Notes: generated by a model not told the origin, from the letters alone. DNA of 64,000 nt from Virgibacillus_F flavescens (GCF_050574275.1 NZ_CP192260.1:620001-684000), one strand, 5' to 3'. Positions 19,624 to 28,929 are shown, numbered from the stretch's first letter. A program made the numbers and translations.

Positions 19624-20367
19624 TTATTTATATTTAACGTTCCATAGGTATAGACCTTGTGGCGGTACTGTTTCACCAAGCAGCTGACGGTCTTTCTGCT
19701 GCAGAAGATTAATAATATCTTCTGCTTCTCGCTTGCCTTGTCCTACATCAAGCATTGCCCCTACAATGATTCGAACCATGTTATATAAAAAACCGCTTCC
19801 CCTGAAAATAAATTCTATTTCACTGTCTCGCTTTTCACAGCTAACCTGATAGAGCGTTCTGACTTTACTGCCTTTTGTAGTGGCTTTTGCTGAGGAAAAG
19901 GTCGTAAAGTCATGTTCCCCTTCCAAATGCCTGCAAGCAGCTTGTATGGCGCTTATATTAAGCTTATAGGGGAATTGGTAGGCGTAGTTATGTTTAAATA
20001 CATCTTTCTCTTTTTCATTCCAAATATAATAGCGGTATTCTTTTTCCGTTACATCATATCTAGCGTGAAAAGAAACAGAAACCTTTTCTACTTCTTTCAC
20101 ATACAGATCATCTGGAAGTAGTGTGTTAAGCGCCCGCTTCCAGTTATATTCAGGGATATCAAATGGCGAATCGAAATGAATCGTCTGTCCTTTTGCATGA
20201 ACGCCTGTATCAGTTCTGCCAGAAGCCTGCAAACGAATATGTTCGCCTTTGTGAATCTTTAATAATGCTTTTTCCAGTTCACCATGCACGGTTCGTTTTT
20301 TAGGCTGGATCTGAAATCCTGAAAAGTTTGTTCCGTCATAGCTGATAATACATTTTATTTTTTGCAT
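19624..20367 (-). CDS. truA: tRNA pseudouridine(38-40) synthase
   Basis: 247 aa. TruA converts uridines 38-40 of the tRNA anticodon arm to pseudouridine. The catalytic Asp lies in SGRTDTGVHAKGQ (about 50-62), and the C-terminal FLYNMVRIIVGAML motif is present. It follows ecfT by 21 bases, as in B. subtilis. Confidence 0.96.
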   Translation of the reverse strand: MQKIKCIISYDGTNFSGFQIQPKKRTVHGELEKALLKIHKGEHIRLQASGRTDTGVHAKGQTIHFDSPFDIPEYNWKRALNTLLPDDLYVKEVEKVSVSFHARYDVTEKEYRYYIWNEKEKDVFKHNYAYQFPYKLNISAIQAACRHLEGEHDFTTFSSAKATTKGSKVRTLYQVSCEKRDSEIEFIFRGSGFLYNMVRIIVGAMLDVGQGKREAEDIINLLQQKDRQLLGETVPPQGLYLWNVKYK

Positions 20368-20388
20368 CTATGATCCAGCCTTCCCCGC

Positions 20389-21189
20389 TTAATAGTTTCG
20401 AGTTAAAAATAATCCAGTAATTACACATGCAAAAAGAAAATAGATAGCAACATCACGTTTTTCTATCTTTAATTCGCGCAGTTTTGTTCGCCCTTCGCCA
20501 CCTTGATAGCCACGGGCTTCCATTGCCATCGCAAGTTCTTCTGCACGCTTGAATGCACTTACGAAAAGAGGAACGAGAAGAGGAACAACCGCTTTGATTC
20601 GTTCTTTCATCTTACCGGTACGAAAATCTACTCCACGAGAAGCTTGGGCACGTGAAATTTTTTCTGTTTCCTGCATTAGCGTTGGAATGAAGCGCAATGA
20701 AATCGACATCATTAACGCGAGCTCATGTACAGGAAACTTTATTTTTTTCAATGGATGCAGTAATTCTTCAATGGCATCGGTGATTTCTATCGGTGTTGTC
20801 GTAAGTGTTAATAAAGACGTTACCAGTATCAATAAGAAAAAACGCATGGATATCGCAAAACCTTGAATAAGTGCACCAGAATATATTTTAAATGATGCCA
20901 TTTCGAATACAACCGTTCCCTCTTTTGTAACAAACAAATGAAGAAGAAACGTAAAGATTATCAGAAACCAAACTGGCGTCAGACCCTTAATGATGTATCG
21001 TATTGGAATTCGGCTTGCGAACATACTCGAAAGTGCGAAGGCAGTCAGTACTCCATAACTGGATAGGGAGTTAGCTAGAAATACAATGAACACAAAAAAG
21101 AAGATAATCGCAATCTTTGAGCGGGGATCTAATTTGTGAACAATCGACTGACCAGGTACATACTGACCAATAATCAATACATTATTCAT
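20389..21189 (-). CDS. ecfT: energy-coupling factor transporter transmembrane subunit EcfT
   Basis: 266 aa with about five membrane helices. Both coupling-helix signatures are visible: ASRG in the first loop (RAQASRGVDFR) and ARG in the second (AMEARGYQGG); these contact the two ATPases. EcfT links interchangeable substrate-binding S components (mostly vitamins) to EcfA1/A2. The start overlaps the ecfA2 stop by 8 bases, indicating coupling. Confidence 0.96.
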   Translation of the reverse strand: MNNVLIIGQYVPGQSIVHKLDPRSKIAIIFFFVFIVFLANSLSSYGVLTAFALSSMFASRIPIRYIIKGLTPVWFLIIFTFLLHLFVTKEGTVVFEMASFKIYSGALIQGFAISMRFFLLILVTSLLTLTTTPIEITDAIEELLHPLKKIKFPVHELALMMSISLRFIPTLMQETEKISRAQASRGVDFRTGKMKERIKAVVPLLVPLFVSAFKRAEELAMAMEARGYQGGEGRTKLRELKIEKRDVAIYFLFACVITGLFLTRNY

Positions 21190-22054
21190 TCACCCGCGCC
21201 CCTTTCAACGACTGCTGAATCGCTTCTGCAATCTCTTTGATGGATTGACGATGAAACGGAACTGATATTCCAAATTTCCTTTCAAACGAAAGGAGAAATT
21301 GTACCGCTTCCGGAACATCCAGTTGTACATCCTGCAATGCTTTCTGCTGAATTAGCACATCTTCTGGTTTCCCTTCCATGTACTTCTTGCCATTGTTTAA
21401 AATAATGATATGGTCAGCATACTTAACCGCATCCTCCATACTGTGTGTTACAAGTACCGTAGTAAGTTGTTGCTCATGATGTAGCGTATAGAACATTTCC
21501 ATGATTTCTTTCTGTCCACGAGGGTCAAGTCCAGCGGTTGGTTCATCCAGAACAAGCACCTCAGGTTTTATCGCCAGCACACCTGCAATTGCAACCCTCC
21601 GCATTTGCCCACCGCTAAGATCGAACGGAGACCTGGCCAATAACTCATCGTCAATTCCTACTGCCGGTGCGATTTGTTTTATTCGTGCTTTAATCTCTTT
21701 CTCAGGCACATTAAAATTCATTGGACCAAAAGCGATATCTTTTTGCACTGTTTCTTCAAACAGCTGGTGTTCCGGATACTGAAATACAACTCCAACCTTG
21801 CTACGCAGTTCCTTCATGTTCTTAGGCTTGTCCCCGTCTTTAAGGTGAAAGTCACCAACTGTTACTTCTCCCTCACTAGGCATAACCAAGCCATTTAAGT
21901 GTTGAATAAGTGTCGATTTACCTGATCCAGTATGTCCGATTACTGCGACGTACGAACCAGAAGGTATATGAAATGACAAATCATCTATCGCTTTATGTGC
22001 GAACGGTGTATTTCGTTGGTATACATAGCTTACGTTCTTGAATGTAATGTCCAT
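21182..22054 (-). CDS. ecfA2: energy-coupling factor transporter ATPase EcfA2
   Basis: 290 aa ABC ATPase. Walker A GHTGSGKST (about 37-45), Q-loop FQYPEHQLF, signature LSGGQMRR, Walker B VLVLDEPTAGLD and a switch His in VTHSMED are all intact. It pairs with EcfA1 in the vitamin/metal ECF module. Its start overlaps the ecfA1 end by 25 bases. Confidence 0.96.
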   Translation of the reverse strand: MDITFKNVSYVYQRNTPFAHKAIDDLSFHIPSGSYVAVIGHTGSGKSTLIQHLNGLVMPSEGEVTVGDFHLKDGDKPKNMKELRSKVGVVFQYPEHQLFEETVQKDIAFGPMNFNVPEKEIKARIKQIAPAVGIDDELLARSPFDLSGGQMRRVAIAGVLAIKPEVLVLDEPTAGLDPRGQKEIMEMFYTLHHEQQLTTVLVTHSMEDAVKYADHIIILNNGKKYMEGKPEDVLIQQKALQDVQLDVPEAVQFLLSFERKFGISVPFHRQSIKEIAEAIQQSLKGARVNE

Positions 22055-22869
22055 AAGTCCTCCAGCAATTCCTCTTGATTTAGTGCCTCGTTCGGAATCG
22101 GCATCCCCAACTGCTTTAATTCATCGACTAAGATCGCTACAAAAGGAACATCTAAACCAATTTCCCGCAGTTGTTCTTTTTTTGAAAAGACCTCACGTGG
22201 AGTTGCTTCGTCCCAAATCTCCCCTTCATTCATGACGATTACTCGCTCAGCTTGAACTACTTCCTGCAAGTCATGCGTAATCGTAATCAATGAAAGCAGA
22301 TGTTCCTTTTGTACACGGGATACTGTATTCATAATTTCAGACCGACCTTTTGGATCAAGCATTGCAGTAGCTTCATCCAGGATAAGGACCTGTGGCGATA
22401 TAGCCAGAACACTTGCAATGGCTACCCGCTGCTTTTGGCCACCTGATAAGCGATGCGGTTCAGACATCCGGAAATCCTGCATTCCAACTGCCGTCAGGTT
22501 ATCATCGATTCGCTTTATCATTTCTTGGCGTTCAAAACCTCGGTTCTCCATACCAAATGCGACATCATCCTGTACAGTCGTACCAACAAACTGGTTATCC
22601 GGATTTTGAAACACCATGCCAACATCTTTTCGAATCTCCCAAATAGATTCTTCTGTTACATGGAGCCCATTTATTAGAATTTCTCCCTCTTGCGGAAAAA
22701 GTAATCCGTTTAACAGCTTAGCAATTGTAGACTTCCCGGAACCATTATGGCCGATTATAGCCACCCATTCATTCTCAAAAATATGAAAGCTGCAATTCTT
22801 TAAAACCCAAGGCTCCTCTTCTCCATATCGAAACGATACACTTCTAAACTCTATTAGTTTCTTGCGCAT
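22030..22869 (-). CDS. ecfA1: energy-coupling factor transporter ATPase EcfA1
   Basis: 279 aa ABC ATPase with Walker A GHNGSGKST (about 40-48), Q-loop FQNPDNQFVG, signature LSGGQKQR, Walker B LILDEATAMLD (the EAT form typical of EcfA1) and switch His in ITHDLQEV. First gene of the ecfA1-ecfA2-ecfT-truA unit; separated from rplQ by a 357-base spacer that holds a repeat array. Confidence 0.96.
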   Translation of the reverse strand: MRKKLIEFRSVSFRYGEEEPWVLKNCSFHIFENEWVAIIGHNGSGKSTIAKLLNGLLFPQEGEILINGLHVTEESIWEIRKDVGMVFQNPDNQFVGTTVQDDVAFGMENRGFERQEMIKRIDDNLTAVGMQDFRMSEPHRLSGGQKQRVAIASVLAISPQVLILDEATAMLDPKGRSEIMNTVSRVQKEHLLSLITITHDLQEVVQAERVIVMNEGEIWDEATPREVFSKKEQLREIGLDVPFVAILVDELKQLGMPIPNEALNQEELLEDLWTLHSRT

Positions 22870-22947
22870 AGGGTGTTCCTCCTCTTGCTCAGCTCATTCA
22901 CCTAGGGTTACTATGTTTGCTTGTGTTTGGTCAATTACGGCGTTGCA

Positions 22948-23128
22948 TCAGCCTTAATTTCGGCCGTATCGGCCAGTTTTGGCCATATATTAACCTGTTT
23001 TACTGTTTATCAGCCAGTTTCGAATTATATCGGCCACAATTTGATTTATATCGGCCAACTATGTGAAAATAACGGCCAGATTAAAAATATATCGAACTAT
23101 TTTATCAGATAACCGCCATGCTCTGGCC
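22948..23128. repeat. array of short TCGGCCA-type repeats between rplQ and ecfA1
   Basis: In the 22870-23226 spacer (no gene seen), CGGCC-like cores occur at 22961, 22970, 22981, 23011, 23031, 23052 and 23073, with degenerate copies at both ends. The clearest units read TATCGGCCA, and four consecutive copies are 20-21 bases apart, close to two helical turns. The function is unknown; it could be a protein-binding array or a decaying repeat. Confidence 0.6.
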
Positions 23129-23162
23129 ACAGCTGAACAGTCGCTTACACTTTTCTTTCTAC

Positions 23163-23211
23163 AAAAAAAGGGCTTGGCTTCACCTCGTGGAAGAGATTCA
23201 GTCCTGCCCTT
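23163..23211 (-). terminator. terminator after rplQ
   Basis: AAGGGC / GCCCTT stem (23168-23211) enclosing an imperfect inner helix, followed on the minus strand by a run of T. It ends the large ribosomal-protein transcript. Confidence 0.7.
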
Positions 23212-23226
23212 AATGCGAAAAGTTGA

Positions 23227-23580
23227 TTATACTAGTTCAATAATTGCCATTTTTGCTCCATCACCTTGACGAGCTCCAAGCTTAAGAACACGTGTATATC
23301 CACCTTGGCGTTCCTCATAACGTTCAGCAATATCACCGAAAAGCTTTTGAATAACGTTTTCGTTTTCATTTGCTGCTTGATTATATAGGAATGAAGTAGC
23401 TTGACGACGCGCGTGTAAATCTCCGCGTTTGCCGAGCGTAATCATTTTATCTGTTACGGATTTCAATTCCTTCGCTTTTGCTTCTGTTGTCTCAATACGT
23501 TCGTGAATGATCAAATCAGATGCAAGGTTGCGAAGTAATGCCATACGTACATCAGTAGTACGACCTAATTTTCTAGCCAT
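23227..23580 (-). CDS. rplQ: 50S ribosomal protein L17 (bL17)
   Basis: 117 aa, near the Bacillus length of 120. N-terminal RKLGRTTDVRMALLRNL and C-terminal RQGGYTRVLKLG...MAIIELV are conserved. Last gene of the alpha cluster, 88 bases after rpoA. Confidence 0.98.
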   Translation of the reverse strand: MARKLGRTTDVRMALLRNLASDLIIHERIETTEAKAKELKSVTDKMITLGKRGDLHARRQATSFLYNQAANENENVIQKLFGDIAERYEERQGGYTRVLKLGARQGDGAKMAIIELV

Positions 23581-23668
23581 GGACTATCCCTCCCTTTTTA
23601 TGTTTCTTGGGCTACATCTAGATCCAATGTCTAGCGCCTTTGCCCTATTCTAAAGGTGTCTGCTTTTA

Positions 23669-24613
23669 TCAGTCGTCATTACGTAAGCCTAAGCCAAGAT
23701 CTTCAAGTTTCACTTTTACTTCAACAAGAGATTTACGGCCTAAATTACGCACTTTCATCATATCTTCTTCAGATTTATTTGAAAGCTCTTGAACTGTATT
23801 AATTCCAGCACGTTTCAAACAGTTATAGGATCTAACAGAGAGATCTAACTCTTCTATCGTCATTTCCATTACTTTTTCTTTTTGATCTTCTTCTTTTTCT
23901 ACCATAATTTCAGCATTTTGTGCTTCGTCTGTTAAACCTACAAAAATATTTAGATGTTCTGTAAATATTTTTGCACCTAAAGAAACTGCTTCTTCAGGAC
24001 GAATGCTTCCATCAGTCCACACGTCAAATGTTAGTTTATCAAAGTTAGCGATTTGTCCAACACGTGTGTTTTCAACTTGGTATGTTACGCGTGATACTGG
24101 TGTGAAGATAGAGTCTACTGGAATAACGCCTATTGGCTGGTCATCATGATTATTACCCTCTGCAGGACGATAACCGCGACCACGTTCAGCAGTTATTTTC
24201 ATATGCAAGCTTCCCTTGCTGTTAATAGTAGCAATTGGAAGTTCTGGATTCAGTACTTCAACATCACTATCATACGTTAGATCCGCAGCCGTAACTTTTC
24301 CTTCTCCCTGCACATCAATCTCTAGTGTTTTTTCTTCATCAGAGAAGATTTTAAGAGCAAGCTTTTTAAGATTCAAAATGATAGTAGTAACATCTTCTAC
24401 AACACCATCAACTGTTGAAAATTCATGCTGTGCTCCATCGATTTGAACTGCTGTTACAGCAGCGCCTGGAAGTGAGGATAGTAGGATACGACGCAAGGAG
24501 TTTCCTAGAGTAGTACCATATCCACGTTCAAGCGGTTCGACGACGAATTTACCAAAATTGGCATCATCGCTGATCTCTACTGTTTCTATTTTTGGTTTTT
24601 CAATTTCGATCAT
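23669..24613 (-). CDS. rpoA: RNA polymerase alpha subunit
   Basis: 314 aa. The N-terminal dimerisation domain (about 1-228, with LGNSLRRILLSSLPG) is joined by an acidic linker (about 229-250) to the C-terminal domain (about 250-310) with helix-hairpin-helix NLGRKSLVEVK, which binds UP elements and activators. Preceded by a 234-base spacer after rpsK that is longer than the rest of the cluster. Confidence 0.98.
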   Translation of the reverse strand: MIEIEKPKIETVEISDDANFGKFVVEPLERGYGTTLGNSLRRILLSSLPGAAVTAVQIDGAQHEFSTVDGVVEDVTTIILNLKKLALKIFSDEEKTLEIDVQGEGKVTAADLTYDSDVEVLNPELPIATINSKGSLHMKITAERGRGYRPAEGNNHDDQPIGVIPVDSIFTPVSRVTYQVENTRVGQIANFDKLTFDVWTDGSIRPEEAVSLGAKIFTEHLNIFVGLTDEAQNAEIMVEKEEDQKEKVMEMTIEELDLSVRSYNCLKRAGINTVQELSNKSEEDMMKVRNLGRKSLVEVKVKLEDLGLGLRNDD

Positions 24614-24752
24614 TCCACAAAACCCTCCTTAAAAACGTCGAAACCCCGGCTAGACATAGGGTCTAACCGAAATTCCCCAAATAGGCAGTTGGCGTTTCTG
24701 CACTATTGTATTTCTTTCGTATTCGCTTTTGTCTAAACGATGCTGATTGGTT

Positions 24753-24789
24753 AGGTGTGTGTACAAGGGTTTCCCCCTTCGCACACCTC
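24753..24789 (-). other. hairpin in the rpsK-rpoA spacer
   Basis: Transcript stem AGGTGTG / CACACCT with an inner AGGG/CCCT pairing, not followed by a T run. It could be a processing or stability element; no known motif is recognised. Confidence 0.35.
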
Positions 24790-24847
24790 TCCACATTTAG
24801 CTATCATAACCCATTATAGACAGGCTGACAAATTATATACGGTACAA

Positions 24848-25237
24848 TTACACACGACGACGTTTTGGTGGGCGACAACCATTGTGAGGAACAGGTGTTA
24901 CATCACGAATAGCTGTTACTTCTAAACCAACTGCTTGCAAGGAACGAATAGCTGCTTCACGACCAGCTCCAGGGCCCTTAACAGTTACTTCTAGTGTTTT
25001 CATGCCATTTTCTACTGCTGAATTAGCTGCTGCTTCTGCTGCCAATTGCGCTGCGAAAGGTGTTGACTTACGTGAACCTTTAAAGCCAAGTGAACCTGCT
25101 GAGCTCCAGCCTATAGCATTTCCTTGAACATCCGTAATCGTAACAATTGTATTGTTAAACGTAGAACGAATATGTGCTATACCAGTATCAATATTCTTTT
25201 TTACACGACGCTTACGCGTATTAGTTTTACGAACCAT
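24848..25237 (-). CDS. rpsK: 30S ribosomal protein S11 (uS11)
   Basis: 129 aa with the conserved AHIRSTFNNTIVTITD segment, GFKGSRKSTPFAAQ and the C-terminal PHNGCRPPKRRRV. It follows rpsM by 22 bases. Confidence 0.98.
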   Translation of the reverse strand: MVRKTNTRKRRVKKNIDTGIAHIRSTFNNTIVTITDVQGNAIGWSSAGSLGFKGSRKSTPFAAQLAAEAAANSAVENGMKTLEVTVKGPGAGREAAIRSLQAVGLEVTAIRDVTPVPHNGCRPPKRRRV

Positions 25238-25259
25238 TGATTAGCTTACCTCCTTCACG

Positions 25260-25625
25260 TTACTTTTTCTTGTTAGCCATTGTACGACGTGGGCCTTTAC
25301 GAGTACGTGAATTGTTTTTCGTTTTTTGACCACGCACTGGTAATCCACGGCGGTGACGGATTCCTCTGTAGGACCCAATTTCAATTAATCGTTTAATGTT
25401 TAGGGAAACTTCACGACGAAGATCTCCTTCTACAGTAAACTCATCAATTGCTTTACGGATTTTACTTAATTCATCTTCAGTCAAATCGCGTACACGAGTG
25501 TTTTCTGAAACGCCTGCTTCTTTAAGGACTTCCTGTGCGGTGTTTTTTCCAATACCATAAATATAGGTTAATGAAATAACTACACGTTTATCACGTGGAA
25601 TATCTATTCCTGAAATACGTGCCAT
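25260..25625 (-). CDS. rpsM: 30S ribosomal protein S13 (uS13)
   Basis: 121 aa. Starts MARISGIDIPRDKRV, has the YIYGIG helix-hairpin-helix region and the C-terminal RGLPVRGQKTKNNSRTRKG tail that contacts P-site tRNA. Confidence 0.98.
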   Translation of the reverse strand: MARISGIDIPRDKRVVISLTYIYGIGKNTAQEVLKEAGVSENTRVRDLTEDELSKIRKAIDEFTVEGDLRREVSLNIKRLIEIGSYRGIRHRRGLPVRGQKTKNNSRTRKGPRRTMANKKK

Positions 25626-25648
25626 AAAATTCTAGCACCTCCTTGTTT

Positions 25649-25762
25649 TTAGCCTTGTTTTTGCTTGTGTTTTGGATTTTCGCAAATCACCATTACTTTG
25701 CCTTTACGCTTAATAACTTTACACTTTTCGCAAATTGCTTTTACAGATGGTCTTACCTTCAT
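25649..25762 (-). CDS. rpmJ: 50S ribosomal protein L36 (bL36), zinc-binding form
   Basis: 37 aa, a standard-length L36 starting MKVRPSVKAICEKC. The zinc ligands CEKC and C...H (ICENPKH) are intact, so this is the C+ form. A second ATG lies one codon upstream at 25765; 25762 gives the family start. Ribosome site GGAGG. Confidence 0.96.
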   Translation of the reverse strand: MKVRPSVKAICEKCKVIKRKGKVMVICENPKHKQKQG

Positions 25763-25797
25763 CATCTTTACCTCCTTTTATATCGGAGCTCTCTCGG

Positions 25798-26016
25798 TTA
25801 TTTATAACGGTAAGTAATCCGTCCTCTAGTTAAATCATACGGTGAAAGTTCTACTGTCACTTTATCACCAGGTAATATACGGATGAAATGCATGCGGATT
25901 TTACCAGATACATGTGCTAAAACCGTATGACCGTTTTCAAGCTCGACTTTAAACATTGCGTTTGGCAACGTGTCGGTTACTGTACCTTCTACTTCAATTA
26001 CATCTTCTTTCGTCAT
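25798..26016 (-). CDS. infA: translation initiation factor IF-1
   Basis: 72 aa OB-fold protein almost identical to B. subtilis IF-1 (AMFKVELENGHTVLAHVSGK, SPYDLTRGRITYRYK). It binds the ribosomal A site with IF-2 and IF-3. Its start overlaps the end of the KOW gene by 23 bases. Confidence 0.98.
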   Translation of the reverse strand: MTKEDVIEVEGTVTDTLPNAMFKVELENGHTVLAHVSGKIRMHFIRILPGDKVTVELSPYDLTRGRITYRYK

Positions 26017-26332
26017 CGTGTTGGTCTCCCTTCTTCAAATCAGTCACAACTTCATTGACATATTTAGCTATGGCAAATCTCAATTTCCCATTTGTGACAC
26101 GACCAGTTTCTAGAAGGCTATTTTGGACTTCAGGGGAAATGTAATCCATAACTTCAATATGATGTACATTCTTTTTCTTTGGTCGATCATACTTTCGTTT
26201 TTCCCCGTCTGCTAGCATGACATACCCATTGTCTACCATATTAATTATAACCGCGTATTGCCCTAACTCACGGCCTTGCATAATACGAACAATTTGACCT
26301 ACTTGCGGAATCAAATCAGCTTCGCTCAACAA
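25994..26332 (-). CDS. KOW-domain RNA-binding protein (L14e/L6e-like)
   Basis: 112 aa. An N-terminal KOW/SH3-like barrel (about 8-50, VGQIVRIMQGRELGQYAVII) resembles the archaeal/eukaryotic ribosomal L14e fold, followed by a charged tail. Members, called YbzG in B. subtilis, sit beside infA in Bacillaceae and probably bind ribosomal RNA. The start is TTG at 26332 or 26329 after AAGGTGA; no ATG fits. In B. subtilis map lies just upstream; here it does not. Confidence 0.85.
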   Translation of the reverse strand: MLSEADLIPQVGQIVRIMQGRELGQYAVIINMVDNGYVMLADGEKRKYDRPKKKNVHHIEVMDYISPEVQNSLLETGRVTNGKLRFAIAKYVNEVVTDLKKGDQHDDERRCN

Positions 26333-26515
26333 CGATCACCTTCACTTAGGCTATAAATTTTAATGCTGCCTTTTAAGGGCTCTATTTCACAATTTTAGTA
26401 ACATCCTGTGCTACTGTATGACCAGTATACGCGTTAGTCGCTCATCACGACCTATATTATACCTTCTAACAAATAGAAATGCACCCATCCTGCGTTATTT
26501 ATACAGTTACAATGC

Positions 26516-27160
26516 TTATTTTTCTAATTTGGCTTGAATATCCTGGAAAACTACATTAATTTCTTTATCGCCATTAATGGTTACAAGATACCCTTTATTA
26601 TTATAGAAGTCCAGTAAAGGCTGCGTTTGTTTCATATTAACATCCAAACGAGTTCTAACCGTTTCTGGCGTATCATCTTTACGTTGGATTAGTTCACTGC
26701 CATCCTTGTCGCATAAACCTTCCTCTTTAGGAGGGTTATACATAACATGATACGTTGCTCCACATGTCGGACAAATTCTGCGACCAGTAAGACGTTTCAC
26801 TAATTGTTCTTCTGGAACGTTCACATGCAGTACGTAGTCAATGTCGTCATCCAATTTGGAAAGAAGCGTTTGTAATGCTTCTGCTTGGGCGATTGTTCGA
26901 GGAAATCCGTCTAGCAGAAAACCCTTTTGACAATCGTCCTTACGCAAACGCTCTTCAACAATACCAATTGTTACTTCGTCAGGAACAAGATCACCTTGAT
27001 CCATAAATTGTTTTGCTTTAATTCCAAGGTCTGTTCCTTCTTTTATTGCTAATCGGAACATATCTCCTGTTGAGATATGAGGGATGTTATATTTTTCACT
27101 TATCTTCTCTGCCTGTGTACCTTTACCAGCACCAGGGAGACCCATTAAAATTAAATTCAA
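26516..27160 (-). CDS. adk: adenylate kinase
   Basis: 214 aa from TTG at 27160 (MNLILMGLPG in translation), after GAGGGG. P-loop GLPGAGKGT, the DGFPRT substrate motif, and a zinc-binding LID with CPTC and CDKD (three Cys and one Asp, as in B. subtilis). It equilibrates ATP, AMP and ADP. Upstream in-frame codons to 27190 lack a ribosome site. Unusually, map does not follow it. Confidence 0.95.
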   Translation of the reverse strand: MNLILMGLPGAGKGTQAEKISEKYNIPHISTGDMFRLAIKEGTDLGIKAKQFMDQGDLVPDEVTIGIVEERLRKDDCQKGFLLDGFPRTIAQAEALQTLLSKLDDDIDYVLHVNVPEEQLVKRLTGRRICPTCGATYHVMYNPPKEEGLCDKDGSELIQRKDDTPETVRTRLDVNMKQTQPLLDFYNNKGYLVTINGDKEINVVFQDIQAKLEK

Positions 27161-27193
27161 CAATATTCCCCTCGCTCTCATTGGTAACAAGTA

Positions 27194-28489
27194 TTACTTG
27201 ATAAAACCTTTGTAGTGACGTTTAACAAGCTGACTTTCTAATTGCTTCATAGTCTGCAATGCAACACCTACAACGATTAGTAAACTTGTTCCGCCGATTT
27301 GTACAGCAGTAGGTAACTTTGCCAAACTGCCTAAAACGATAGGTAGTACAGAAACAGCTGCAAGGAATATCGAACCTACAAATGTAAGACGATACATAAC
27401 CCGTGTAAGATAGGTTTCTGTATTCTTCCCTGGACGAATCCCTGGAATATATCCACCTTGTTTTTGTAAATTCTCAGCCATTTGTTCAGGATTAACTTGA
27501 ACAAATGTATAAAAATACGTAAACGCGATAATTAACGCTACATAAATGACCATCCCAATTGGTTGGGTGTAATCAAAGATTGACTTAATCGTTGTTGCAA
27601 TATCATTACCTTCAAAAAATCCTGCAATTGTACTTGGCGCTATCATAAATGCGATAGCAAAGATTACCGGGATTACTCCAGCAGCATTAACCTTCAAAGG
27701 TAAATGTGTAGAGTGTCCACCAACCGGTGAACGGTTAACCAATTTTTTTGCATATTGAACAGGTATTTTACGTAATGCCTGCTGGATAAAGATCACTCCA
27801 ACAACTACTGCAATAATAACTAGAACAATCATTGACACAATAACAACGTTGATAAACAATTCGTCACCAGGGTTAACAAAATACTGACTATATAATTGCT
27901 TAACACCATTAGGTACTGCAGCTACGATACCAGCAAAGATTAGAATGGAAATACCATTTCCAACACCATTTGCAGTTATCTGTTCCCCGACCCACATTAA
28001 AAACGTCGTTCCACTTGTTAAAACAAGGGCAATGACAAGAAATGTTAGGACGTCAGGGTTTTCAATTAATTGGCCGCCTGCCAGTTTGTTAAAACCAATA
28101 GACATAGCGATTGCTTGAACAAATGCTAGTGCAACTGTTCCGTAACGAGTTACTTGAGCAAGCTTTTTACGGCCCATCTCTCCTTGTTTTTTCCACTCAG
28201 AGAATTTCGGTACAACATCCATTTGAAGTAATTGCATGATGATCGATGCTGTGATATAAGGCATTATTCCCATCGCAAAGATGGAAAAATTCTGTAATGC
28301 CCCTCCACCAAATGTGTTTAGAAAACCAAATACATTTCCTTGATCCATTAAATGACCAATTGCTTCTTTATCAGTATATGGCACGGGAATGAAGGTACCT
28401 AGACGGAATACAATCAGCATTAACAATGTGAAGATTATTTTCCGTCTGATATCAGCCACGCGCATAAGATTGGAAATTGTACGAAACAT
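27194..28489 (-). CDS. secY: Sec translocon channel subunit SecY
   Basis: 431 aa with ten membrane helices, the full channel length. Contains GIMPYITASIIMQLLQ (lateral-gate region) and the cytoplasmic loop YAKKLVNR. Works with SecE (encoded at 55934-56107) and SecA. The ATG overlaps the rplO stop (TAATG), so it is coupled. Confidence 0.98.
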   Translation of the reverse strand: MFRTISNLMRVADIRRKIIFTLLMLIVFRLGTFIPVPYTDKEAIGHLMDQGNVFGFLNTFGGGALQNFSIFAMGIMPYITASIIMQLLQMDVVPKFSEWKKQGEMGRKKLAQVTRYGTVALAFVQAIAMSIGFNKLAGGQLIENPDVLTFLVIALVLTSGTTFLMWVGEQITANGVGNGISILIFAGIVAAVPNGVKQLYSQYFVNPGDELFINVVIVSMIVLVIIAVVVGVIFIQQALRKIPVQYAKKLVNRSPVGGHSTHLPLKVNAAGVIPVIFAIAFMIAPSTIAGFFEGNDIATTIKSIFDYTQPIGMVIYVALIIAFTYFYTFVQVNPEQMAENLQKQGGYIPGIRPGKNTETYLTRVMYRLTFVGSIFLAAVSVLPIVLGSLAKLPTAVQIGGTSLLIVVGVALQTMKQLESQLVKRHYKGFIK

Positions 28490-28929
28490 TAAATCACCTC
28501 TGTTTGACCGCCCGCTGCTTCAATAGCTTTCTTAGCTGAAGCAGAGAACTTATGAGCTTTCACAGTAAATTTCTTTTCAACAGCACCATTGCCAAGCACT
28601 TTAATACCTGCTTTAAGCTTACTTACTACACCTTCTTCAAGTAGAAGTTCTGGTGTAATTTCAGTGCCATCTTCAAATCTATTTAAAGTTTCAAGATTTA
28701 CTACAGCGAATTCTTTACGGTGAATATTTGTAAATCCACGTTTTGGTAAACGTTGGAATAAAGGCATTTGGCCACCTTCAAAGCCCGGACGAGTTCCGCC
28801 ACCTGAACGTGACTTTTGTCCTTTATGTCCTCTACCGGAAGTTTTTCCGTTACCAGAAGACATTCCGCGTCCAACGCGGTTGCGTTCTTTGCGGCTTCCT
28901 TCTGCTGCCTTCATTTCATGAAGTTTCAT
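28489..28929 (-). CDS. rplO: 50S ribosomal protein L15 (uL15)
   Basis: 146 aa. The Gly-rich N-terminus (RVGRGMSSGNGKTSGRGHKG) and the QMPLFQRLPKRGF segment are conserved. Overlaps secY by one base. Confidence 0.98.
   Translation of the reverse strand: MKLHEMKAAEGSRKERNRVGRGMSSGNGKTSGRGHKGQKSRSGGGTRPGFEGGQMPLFQRLPKRGFTNIHRKEFAVVNLETLNRFEDGTEITPELLLEEGVVSKLKAGIKVLGNGAVEKKFTVKAHKFSASAKKAIEAAGGQTEVI

Noticed and set aside
22948..23128. CRISPR array
   Set aside because: The repeats are only 7-9 bases with 11-14 base gaps and degenerate; no long direct repeats or cas genes are present.
23617..23660. Possible decayed copy of the str-operon repeat in the rplQ-rpoA spacer (TGTCTAGCGCC)
   Set aside because: Only about a dozen bases resemble the repeat end, and there is no matching partner arm.
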